A stretch of 12,765 nt of DNA from JBKQWK01 sp052139595 (lineage in GTDB: Bacteria > Actinomycetota > Thermoleophilia > UBA2241), in NCBI GenBank assembly GCA_052139595.1, contig JBKQWK010000022.1, positions 1 through 12,765 of the forward strand, given 5' to 3'. Position 1 is the first letter of the stretch; the number at the start of each line of letters is the position of its first letter. A program made the translations under genes and the position numbers. Shown one piece after another: positions 7,318 through 12,765 of the stretch. The notes under the pieces were generated by a model that saw only the letters and a program-made list of their open reading frames with translations, was not told where the DNA came from and ran no database searches.

Positions 7318-7760
7318 GGCGCGATGAAGGTGAGCTTAAACTTGCCGATTTGTAGCTCGTCGCCATTTGCCAGCATCTGGTGTTCAATGCGGCGACGATT
7401 CAGATAGGTTCCGTTGAGACTATTTTCATCGTTGATAACGAAGCCGTCCGCCTCCCTATCAATGACCGCGTGATTGCGTGACACGGTGACATCATCAAGA
7501 AAAATGTCGGCGTCAGGGTGGCGGCCGATGGTCGTACGGTCCTTTGCCAAGGCGAAGGTTTCACCGGCGCGACCACTGCTGCGAATGACGAGCGTGGCTT
7601 GCTCCGGATGCGGCGACGCAGACAGTATCTCGCGTTCTTCTTCGCTCGGTTGATAGCTGACGGTCGTCTGCACATCGCCGCCTGCGATCAGCTTCGCACC
7701 GCATTTGGCGCAGTAGTCTGCCCCCTCTGAGTTCCTGAAGCCGCAGCTGGGGCAAAACAC
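7314..7760 (-). CDS. zinc-ribbon / FHA domain protein, GarA/OdhI-like
   Basis: The 148-residue protein has two parts. At the very N-terminus a zinc ribbon is formed by Cys3-x2-Cys6 and Cys17-x2-Cys20. The C-terminal FHA domain (about 55-146) has the phosphothreonine-binding residues Gly79-Arg80, Ser94-Arg95-Asn-His97 and NSLNGTYLN (113-121). The segments DADIFLDDVTVSR and NGDELQIGKF closely resemble mycobacterial GarA and corynebacterial OdhI, which bind and inhibit 2-oxoglutarate metabolism enzymes unless phosphorylated by Ser/Thr kinases. A QTTV stretch (Thr32, Thr33) between the domains resembles the GarA/OdhI phosphosite region. I chose GTG 7760, one base after the rsiG stop, because GAGG lies 6 nt before it; GTG 7772 would overlap the upstream gene and lacks a ribosome site. 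The fused zinc ribbon differs from GarA. The target enzyme is unknown. Confidence 0.85.
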   Translation of the reverse strand: MFCPSCGFRNSEGADYCAKCGAKLIAGGDVQTTVSYQPSEEEREILSASPHPEQATLVIRSSGRAGETFALAKDRTTIGRHPDADIFLDDVTVSRNHAVIDREADGFVINDENSLNGTYLNRRRIEHQMLANGDELQIGKFKLTFIAP

Positions 7761-7761
7761 T

Positions 7762-8055
7762 TTACGCCTCACTCTGGTCGTCGGCCGCACGGTCACCGGC
7801 ATCATCGTCGTCACCGAGCGGCCCAAGCCCGGCGAGAATGCGCGACAGACGCTGAACATCAGTCGCGGCAATGATCGACTCACCCTCTTTGTGCCCACGC
7901 TGTAAGCGCATGACCAGCTCCGCCCGCAAGATGTCGAGCTTGCCTTGCAGAAGGCGGCGCTGACGCGAGATCTCGCGTTCTTGAGCCTCGAGATCGGCGA
8001 CGAGGGCCTTAAGTTCTTCGTCCGACTGAGAGACGAGGTCGACGATGTCGTCCAC
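7762..8055 (-). CDS. rsiG: RsiG-like single-motif c-di-GMP-binding anti-sigma factor
   Basis: This 97-residue protein is almost entirely helical and ends in an acidic tail (DDDD near residue 82). Its first long helix carries Glu26, Ser30, Arg33, Gln37 and Asp41, an exact fit to E(X)3S(X)2R(X)3Q(X)3D, the c-di-GMP-binding motif of RsiG. RsiG is the anti-sigma factor that holds the FliA/WhiG-type sigma when armed with c-di-GMP. Streptomyces RsiG has two motifs; here I find only one, as in the small homodimeric RsiG of Rubrobacter radiotolerans, where the switch controls type IV pili. The start GTG 8055 has GGGAGG 8 nt upstream; ATG 8073 has no ribosome site and would place that Shine-Dalgarno inside the gene. 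It heads a minus-strand unit with the FHA, ftsR and apt genes. No sigma gene is in the window. Confidence 0.82.
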   Translation of the reverse strand: MDDIVDLVSQSDEELKALVADLEAQEREISRQRRLLQGKLDILRAELVMRLQRGHKEGESIIAATDVQRLSRILAGLGPLGDDDDAGDRAADDQSEA

Positions 8056-8090
8056 CGCTCTGCACCTCCCCATAGAGTGAGTGAGTGCCT

Positions 8091-8119
8091 ACTCTACTCG
8101 TCGTGAAGTCAACCTTCAA
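8091..8119 (-). promoter_or_regulatory. putative promoter of the rsiG-FHA-ftsR-apt unit
   Basis: On the complement, TTGAAG (8114-8119) and TAGAGT (8091-8096) are separated by 17 bases, matching 4 of 6 bases each of the -35 and -10 boxes. Transcription would begin near 8084, giving a leader of about 30 nt before the GTG of rsiG. A second -35-like TTGACT overlaps the spacer but is badly placed. No direct evidence of activity. Confidence 0.4.
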
Positions 8120-8199
8120 GCTTAGATTGAGGGACTGCCGGGCGTACCCTGGTCTGCCCTCATGTTTTGAGCCTGAGGTGACGATAGACACTGATGTGC

Positions 8200-8213
8200 T
8201 GCCCGCCCGGGCA
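8200..8213. promoter_or_regulatory. small inverted repeat at the -35 position before mglB
   Basis: TGCCCG-CC-CGGGCA is a perfect 6-base inverted repeat with a 2-base centre. It occupies the place where the -35 box of the following TATACT would fall, and no -35 consensus is present there. It could be an operator for an activator or repressor, or a chance GC-rich palindrome. Confidence 0.35.
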
Positions 8214-8223
8214 ACGCCTGATA

Positions 8224-8229
8224 TATACT
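8224..8229 (+). promoter_or_regulatory. putative -10 box of the mglB-mglA pair
   Basis: TATACT lies inside ATATATACT, the most AT-rich point of the divergent region, about 37 bases before the GTG of the roadblock gene. It matches 5 of 6 bases of the -10 consensus. A -35 box is lacking at 16-19 bp spacing, so an activator or an alternative sigma factor may be needed. Confidence 0.4.
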
Positions 8230-8265
8230 CGCCCGCAGGTGCGGGGCTAACGGAGGGAGCGGCGC

Positions 8266-8763
8266 GTGGCCAAGCGTAAGGGACTGGTCATCAACGATCG
8301 GCAGCTGGACCTCTGTGATGACTTGCTGGCCAAGCTCAAAGAGATCAGCGGCTCGAGCTTTTTGGCGCTCATCAGCACGTCGGGTCAGCCCATCACCACT
8401 GCCGCCAGCGAGTACCATCCCGAAACTCTGTCGCTCGCTTCGCTGGCGGCAAGCTCATTCGCCGCCACGCAACAGCTTGCCACCATTCTCGACGAGACTG
8501 AGTTCACCCTGCTCTTTCACGAGGGCAAGTCGCTCAACCTCCACGTTTCACAAGTGAACGAGCAGGTACTTCTGCTCGTCACCTTTGGTCGCGAGACTCA
8601 GGTCGGCAAGGTGCGCCTGTACACGCAGCGCGCCATCGAAGTACTGCGGCAGATTTTCGCCAGCGCCAGCGATGAAGAGTCGCCGACGATGGATGCCGAT
8701 TACGAAGCCACCGCCGGGCGCGTTATTGACGATCTCTTCAAAGATGTCGAGGGTGACGCCTGA
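8266..8763 (+). CDS. mglB: Roadblock/LC7 protein, MglB-like
   Basis: This 165-residue protein has one roadblock/LC7 domain (about 15-130) and resembles Myxococcus MglB, the GTPase-activating and exchange partner of MglA that helps set the lagging pole. Resembling segments are TLSLASLAA, EFTLLFHEG, EQVLLLVTFGRETQVGKVRL and the C-terminal RVIDDLF, which recalls the MglB C-terminal helix that docks on MglA. The N-terminus is unusually basic (AKRKG). GTG 8266 is chosen because GGAGGG (8252-8257) lies 8 nt upstream. The stop overlaps the mglA start by one base (TGATG), so the pair is made together, in the same order as in Myxococcus. It is transcribed divergently from the rsiG unit. Confidence 0.88.
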   Translation: MAKRKGLVINDRQLDLCDDLLAKLKEISGSSFLALISTSGQPITTAASEYHPETLSLASLAASSFAATQQLATILDETEFTLLFHEGKSLNLHVSQVNEQVLLLVTFGRETQVGKVRLYTQRAIEVLRQIFASASDEESPTMDADYEATAGRVIDDLFKDVEGDA

Positions 8764-9341
8764 TGCCACTCATCAACTTCGCCGCCCGCGAGATCAACTA
8801 CAAGATCGTCTACTACGGTTGCGGCCTCTGCGGCAAGACGACCAACATCCAGTACATCCATCGCAAGATCAACCCCGATGCCCGCGGCAAACTGGTCAGC
8901 ATCGCCACCGAAGAAGAACGCACCCTCTACTTTGACTTTCTGCCCCTCAGCTTGGGCACCGTGAAGGGCATGCAAACACGCTTTCACCTCTACACGGTGC
9001 CCGGTCAGAGTTACTACAACGCCAGCCGCAAGCTGGTGCTGCAGGGCGTCGACGGGATCATCTTCTGCGCCGACTCGCAGATCACGCGTCTTGATGAAAA
9101 CGTCGAGAGCTACCTCAACCTGTGGGACAACCTCATGGATCAGGGCGACAGCCTCGACAAGCTTGCCTTCGTCATCCAGATGAACAAGCGCGACCTCTCC
9201 GACATCTTCTCGGTGAGTGACCTGAATGACCTGCTCAACCACACGCAGTCACCGGTCGTCGAGGCCTGCGCCGTGACCGGTCAAGGTGTTTTCGAGACCT
9301 TGAAGCTGGTCTCCAAACAGGTGATTGCCCGCACCACCTGA
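8763..9341 (+). CDS. mglA: small Ras-like GTPase, MglA-like
   Basis: The 192 residues match bacterial MglA over nearly their whole length, beginning with REINYKIVYYG. G1 is GCGLCGKT (19-26). The G3 region is TVPGQ (78-82), in which the usual Asp is replaced by Thr78, as in Myxococcus MglA, and Gln82 is retained. FDFLPLSLG lies in the switch region and NKRD (141-144) is G4. MglA-GTP marks the leading cell pole and directs type IV pili or gliding machinery in Myxococcus; in other bacteria it serves polarity or surface behaviour. Position 20 is Cys, where Myxococcus has Pro, so the P-loop holds two cysteines. It follows the MglB-like gene with a one-base overlap, and GAGGG (8749-8753) lies 9 nt before the ATG. 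What it polarises here cannot be told from the window. Confidence 0.92.
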   Translation: MPLINFAAREINYKIVYYGCGLCGKTTNIQYIHRKINPDARGKLVSIATEEERTLYFDFLPLSLGTVKGMQTRFHLYTVPGQSYYNASRKLVLQGVDGIIFCADSQITRLDENVESYLNLWDNLMDQGDSLDKLAFVIQMNKRDLSDIFSVSDLNDLLNHTQSPVVEACAVTGQGVFETLKLVSKQVIARTT

Positions 9342-9473
9342 GCGGCAGTCAGCGACGGCGTAGCGCGGCGCTCCTCTTCCCCGCCGACGAACAATAGGAT
9401 TGGGATTGGCGGCGTGGTGCAGCCGGTGAATCACAGCAGCGGCGAGTGTTCCTGACCGCGCCGCCCGACCATC

Positions 9474-11195
9474 TCAGCCGGTGCCGATGCGCTCGATCCA
9501 GTCGCGAGGCTCGTAGACCGAAATAAACGTGTCGCGAAACAGCAATTTGCCGCCCACCATGACTGTGCGCACAACCTTGACCGACTGGCCAGCGGCGCCG
9601 GTCTCCCAGGCGATAACGCCGCGCGCCAGTGTGTTATCGTCGATCACGCGCGGGTGCGCACGCGACGACGCTGGCGGGCGAATATCGTAAAACGGCGACG
9701 TGGTGAACGTTACCTGGCGACCGATCGTTCCTACTAATACAACCGTAAGCGACCCGCCGCTCACCCATGACCGAATCATCAGCGGCTTGCTCGTGTCGTT
9801 ACGGAACTTGAAGTCGGCACCACCCCACGAGACAGTGGCATCGCGACCGATCGGGTAGTCGGCAATGAAGAGCGAATGAGCCTGGCGCTCGACAACCTGC
9901 AGACCGGCGAAGAAGACGGCGTTGAAGAGGGTGGTCGCAAACTGACAGATGCCGCCGCCGACGCCCGGCCGCAGGACGTTGCCGGCGGCGATCACAGGAG
10001 CAAAGTCAAAGCCGCGGTTGACGGTCCGCGGGCCCATGACGTGATTCAGCGAAAACACCTGACCGGGCTCGACGATCGTACCATCGACGAGGCGCGCCGC
10101 GAGGGCAATGTTCGTGGCCCGAGCGCCTGGCGAGGTGAAATAGGTCGTGAACTGAGAACCGAGGCCGTTCATACCCATGGCATTGACCTCGCTGGTGCTC
10201 AGCGTCGGAGCAACGGTAACCATGGGCACAAAAACGTCGCGCAGGCCACCGGTAGACACAGCCGCATCAAGGTCGGCGACCAATACTGGCATGTCGACCA
10301 GAAAGCCAGGGTGACTCTGGCTCACTTCAACGCGCTTGCCGACCACGCTGACCTGAGCGTTCGCCACCGGTGTCTCGAAACCGGCGAGAAGGTGGTGCAG
10401 CGCGCGTTCGGCGTGTGGATTCTGAAAGGTTAGCGGCTGCTGCGCGGCATTAGCGCCAGTGTTGACGCTGAGCATGGGCGCCATCTGTGCAGGCGTAAGC
10501 GTACGCACGCTGGCACGATAGCGCAGGGTCAGCGGTTGCGACAGGTACAAGCGGGCCAGGTCGGCCCGCTGCTGGGCCATGGTCGTCGTCACCTGCGGTG
10601 TTACGACCATGGTCGGCACCGAACCAACGAACGGCCGCCAGGCACTGATCTGCGCGACGATTTCACGTTCCAGGCCGACAGAATCGACGGCCAAGCCGTC
10701 GCTACTGGGACTGACGACGAGCGTCTTGGCATCCAGCCTGAGACCGGCATCACGCGCTGGTCGGTTGACGTTCGCGGCAAGAGCGGCCAGCTCGCTTTGA
10801 TAGCGCGTCACGTCGATCCGCACAACCGCCGGCACCTGACCGCCGGGGGCAAACCAGAGACGCAGCAGCGGGCCGCCGAGGCGGCCCTGGTGCGCAGCCG
10901 CCTTCACCGTCGCCGCCACATCGATGGTGATGCCGAGCCGGTTAAGCGGGATGGCCAGTGTGCCCTTGGACGTTTGCAACCGGGCGACGAGCAAACCGCT
11001 GCGGGCGATACTCGCCCGCAGCCGGCTCGTCGCCGTCTCCGTGGACGTCCAGCCCAAGGGCGTTTTGGCGGCCATGGTGCCCGGTGCCATGCGACCATAA
11101 GCCAGCGCCTGAATGACGATAAAAGCGACCACCAGAACCGTGACCAGAACGACCGTCAGGCGCAGCCGCCGTGAGCGAGGCAGAACGCGCATCAT
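9474..11195 (-). CDS. membrane-anchored VanW-family protein
   Basis: The 573-residue protein starts with a short arginine-rich cytoplasmic end and one membrane helix (about 12-34, LTVVLVTVLVV onward), so most of it should be outside the membrane. Residues about 60-330 form two repeats of the type found before VanW domains and called putative peptidoglycan-binding, rich in Ala, Val and Thr. The VanW domain spans about 350-495, with EPGQVFSLN, then NRGF, then the GVGGGICQFATTLFNA segment around Cys417, and later HSLFIADYPIGRDATV. The C-terminal 50 residues (VKVVRTVMVGGKLLFRDTF onward) look like a G5-like strand module. VanW occurs in some vancomycin-resistance clusters, but its biochemical role is unclear; a cell-wall function is inferred. 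The start is one of two adjacent ATGs (11195 or 11192); no clear ribosome site precedes them. Confidence 0.85.
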   Translation of the reverse strand: MMRVLPRSRRLRLTVVLVTVLVVAFIVIQALAYGRMAPGTMAAKTPLGWTSTETATSRLRASIARSGLLVARLQTSKGTLAIPLNRLGITIDVAATVKAAAHQGRLGGPLLRLWFAPGGQVPAVVRIDVTRYQSELAALAANVNRPARDAGLRLDAKTLVVSPSSDGLAVDSVGLEREIVAQISAWRPFVGSVPTMVVTPQVTTTMAQQRADLARLYLSQPLTLRYRASVRTLTPAQMAPMLSVNTGANAAQQPLTFQNPHAERALHHLLAGFETPVANAQVSVVGKRVEVSQSHPGFLVDMPVLVADLDAAVSTGGLRDVFVPMVTVAPTLSTSEVNAMGMNGLGSQFTTYFTSPGARATNIALAARLVDGTIVEPGQVFSLNHVMGPRTVNRGFDFAPVIAAGNVLRPGVGGGICQFATTLFNAVFFAGLQVVERQAHSLFIADYPIGRDATVSWGGADFKFRNDTSKPLMIRSWVSGGSLTVVLVGTIGRQVTFTTSPFYDIRPPASSRAHPRVIDDNTLARGVIAWETGAAGQSVKVVRTVMVGGKLLFRDTFISVYEPRDWIERIGTG

Positions 11196-11295
11196 GATGA
11201 GGCTGATCGTGAGGATGCTCGGGTCACGCTACGGCTTTCTCCGGCGATGTCACTAGGCGGTACGTGAACTGCCGCTCTTCTCTGTGCGTGCTCTT

Positions 11296-11323
11296 CTATC
11301 GGCGCGAGCGCCTTCCTGCCTTA
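11296..11323 (-). promoter_or_regulatory. possible WhiG/FliA-type promoter upstream of the VanW gene
   Basis: On the complement, TAAG (11320-11323) and GCCGATAG (11296-11303) are 16 bases apart, each one mismatch from the WhiG/FliA consensus TAAA-N15-GCCGATAA. It lies about 100 bases before the VanW start within a 220-bp gap. Such near matches occur by chance in a window of this size, so this is only a candidate. Confidence 0.2.
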
Positions 11324-11415
11324 TGCGTAGCACCCTCGCGGCTCATCGTGGCGGCGAAACACCATTACAGTCCCGCCGTCAGAGCCTCGCCAGCCTTGCC
11401 ACGGCTGCCTGCTTG

Positions 11416-12765
11416 TCACGCCTGCTCGTCGATCACCCGTCGCACAGCGCTGACGAAGCGCTCGGCGAGGCGCTCGGAACCGTCATCGTCGGCGGCTTCA
11501 GCGTAGATGTGAAAAACAGCTTCATCGGCATCGGGCAGGACTTGCGCCCAGGAACCATCGGTCGTCACTTTGATGCCGTCCAGCAGACTCAACTCGCCGC
11601 TGGCCTCGTTCTGCAGTTGCTCAGTGACGGTGCGCATGACAGTGCCCTTGAGGGCCCAAGGACAGGCAATCGTCTTGTGGACCAGTGTACTGGTGGGCAG
11701 CTCGCCGATCTGTTGACTGACCAGCGACGAGTGCGGCGCCAGCAGTTCGAGCACTTTGCCCAGACTCATAACGGCATCGTATGCCGGCAGAAACTGGGGA
11801 AAAATGTAACCGCCGCTCAGCGAGCCGGCAAATACTACCCCCGGCGCGTTGCTCGCCTCGCTCAGCGCCGGCAACGACACTTTCGTGCGTACCACGTCAA
11901 CGCCGTAGGCGCCGGCGAGCTGCTCGGCGAGCGAGGTGACGGTCAGCGGCAGGGCGATTTTCTCGCCCGCGCCGGCGCGCTCTGCGACGAGTTTGACCAG
12001 CAGCAGCAACGCCTTTTCGAGCGGGATCTCGCGCCCTTTTTCGTCGACCAGGTACAGGCGCTCGGCACCCGGCTCGGTGATGATGCCCAGGTCGGCACCC
12101 ATCACCTTGACGAGGCGCTGTACGCCGGCAATGTTGGCGTCGAGTTCATTGGGCCCGACGCTGGTGTGAGTTTCGTGGCTAAATGCGTGCAAGGCGATGA
12201 CTTCAACGTTGAGATTGCCAAGCAGAATAGGCAGCACCAGCGAGGCCGGTGAGTACGAGTAGTCGACGACCAAGCGAAAGCTGCGCTGGCGAATTGCCTC
12301 CACGTCCCAGGCGCTCGTGAGCCCGCGCACGTACGTCTCCATGGCCCGATCGGGAAACTGAATCGCGCCGAAATCGCTGTAAAAGGCGCGACGAAAATCT
12401 TCCCGGCCGTAGTATTTCTCGATGTCTTTCTCGCGTTTGGGCCCAATCGCAATACCGGTGGTCTCGAAGACCTGGATCTGAATCATCTCCGGGTCCCAGC
12501 TACTGATGCGCACGTGGATGCCGCCCTGGGCGCTGCCGTTCTTAACCTCGAAACGGTTAATCGCTGACGAGGCAACACGGAGGTCACGAACAATGACACC
12601 GGTCGAGTTGAGGCCGCAGATGATCGCTCGTTTGATCACCTGTGATGCCGGGTGAGCGTCGCGGCTCGTCGTCACTTTAGCGCCCATGGGTAGTACCGTG
12701 CCGTAGGCGAGGGCGAACTTGAGCGCCAGCTCGGCTGTAATGTCGACGTTGATGAGACCGACGAT
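11416..12765 (-). CDS. C-terminal phosphomannomutase-like half of a sugar-nucleotidyltransferase/mutase fusion, 5' partial
   Basis: The frame is open to the window edge, so the gene begins outside; 449 residues are visible, starting 26 codons before the first internal ATG (12687). NVDITAELALKFALAYG followed by VTTSRDAHPAS and KRAIICGLNSTGV resembles the mutase part of actinobacterial proteins that begin with a mannose-1-phosphate guanylyltransferase domain; that first domain would lie beyond 12765. The overall mutase layout is kept, but the signature loops are altered. The phosphoserine loop reads TSRD rather than SHNP. The metal loop reads EPGAER in place of DPDADR. The sugar loop reads GSLSGG in place of GExSGH. 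Mutase activity is therefore doubtful and a structural or regulatory role is possible. Starting at 12687 as a stand-alone gene is unlikely because conserved sequence continues upstream. The VanW gene follows after a 220-bp gap. Confidence 0.82.
   Translation of the reverse strand: MVGLINVDITAELALKFALAYGTVLPMGAKVTTSRDAHPASQVIKRAIICGLNSTGVIVRDLRVASSAINRFEVKNGSAQGGIHVRISSWDPEMIQIQVFETTGIAIGPKREKDIEKYYGREDFRRAFYSDFGAIQFPDRAMETYVRGLTSAWDVEAIRQRSFRLVVDYSYSPASLVLPILLGNLNVEVIALHAFSHETHTSVGPNELDANIAGVQRLVKVMGADLGIITEPGAERLYLVDEKGREIPLEKALLLLVKLVAERAGAGEKIALPLTVTSLAEQLAGAYGVDVVRTKVSLPALSEASNAPGVVFAGSLSGGYIFPQFLPAYDAVMSLGKVLELLAPHSSLVSQQIGELPTSTLVHKTIACPWALKGTVMRTVTEQLQNEASGELSLLDGIKVTTDGSWAQVLPDADEAVFHIYAEAADDDGSERLAERFVSAVRRVIDEQA

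Noticed and set aside
8180..8187. GACGATAG as a WhiG-type -10 box for mglB
   Set aside because: Two mismatches from GCCGATAA and no TAAA at 14-16 bases upstream.
9342..9473. Bidirectional terminator between the convergent mglA and VanW genes
   Set aside because: CCGCC and GGCGG arms exist but enclose about 22 bases and are followed by no T run; the small AGCG-CGG-CGCT hairpin is too short.
11284..12252. 322-codon open frame on the plus strand opposite the mutase-like gene
   Set aside because: Antisense to a clearly conserved protein, with no recognisable domain and no ribosome site; long antisense frames are expected at this GC content.
1..12765. CRISPR array, tRNA genes, insertion sequences or attachment sites
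   Set aside because: No regularly spaced repeats, no tRNA T-arm pattern, and no transposase or integrase motifs were seen on either strand.

Overview
This is a high-GC bacterial window with tightly packed, often overlapping genes and many GTG/TTG starts. The gene content points to a deep-branching member of the Actinomycetota, of the Rubrobacter/Thermoleophilia/Coriobacteriia kind rather than a classical Streptomyces or Mycobacterium. The markers are an FtsR-type MerR regulator beside a GarA/OdhI-like FHA protein, a single-motif RsiG-like anti-sigma factor, a VanW protein, and an actinobacterial sugar-nucleotidyltransferase/mutase fusion. An LL-diaminopimelate aminotransferase and an MglB-MglA polarity pair fit the same picture. 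The lineage is inferred from gene families, not measured.

Left part (1-5309, + strand): one apparent polycistron. It runs miaA (5' end outside the window), dapF, dapL, hflX, dut and a Nudix hydrolase. Junctions are short or overlapping (GTGA, 8 bp, TTGA). It combines tRNA modification, the DapL route to meso-diaminopimelate (lysine and peptidoglycan), ribosome rescue, and two nucleotide-pool cleaning enzymes. A strong Shine-Dalgarno before hflX serves a 10-codon upstream frame rather than hflX itself.

Middle: 5310-5951 is about 640 bp without a recognisable gene, between the convergent Nudix and apt genes. A four-gene minus-strand unit follows, read rsiG-like, zinc-ribbon/FHA protein, ftsR-like, apt (8055 down to 5952). 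It is transcribed away from a plus-strand pair, mglB-like roadblock protein and mglA-like GTPase (8266-9341). The shared control region of about 210 bp holds a plausible promoter for the minus unit and a -10 box with a small inverted repeat for the plus unit.

Right part (9474-12765, - strand): a membrane-anchored VanW-family protein, and the C-terminal mutase-like half of a protein expected to begin with a mannose-1-phosphate guanylyltransferase domain. The mutase signature loops are degenerate.

The most notable content is the middle block. An RsiG-type protein with an exact copy of the c-di-GMP-binding motif E(X)3S(X)2R(X)3Q(X)3D shares a divergent control region with MglB/MglA, the regulators of cell polarity and type IV pili in Myxococcus. 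It is also co-transcribed with a probable Ser/Thr-kinase-responsive FHA switch and a cell-division regulator. This suggests, but does not prove, a compact signalling locus joining c-di-GMP, protein phosphorylation, division and surface polarity.
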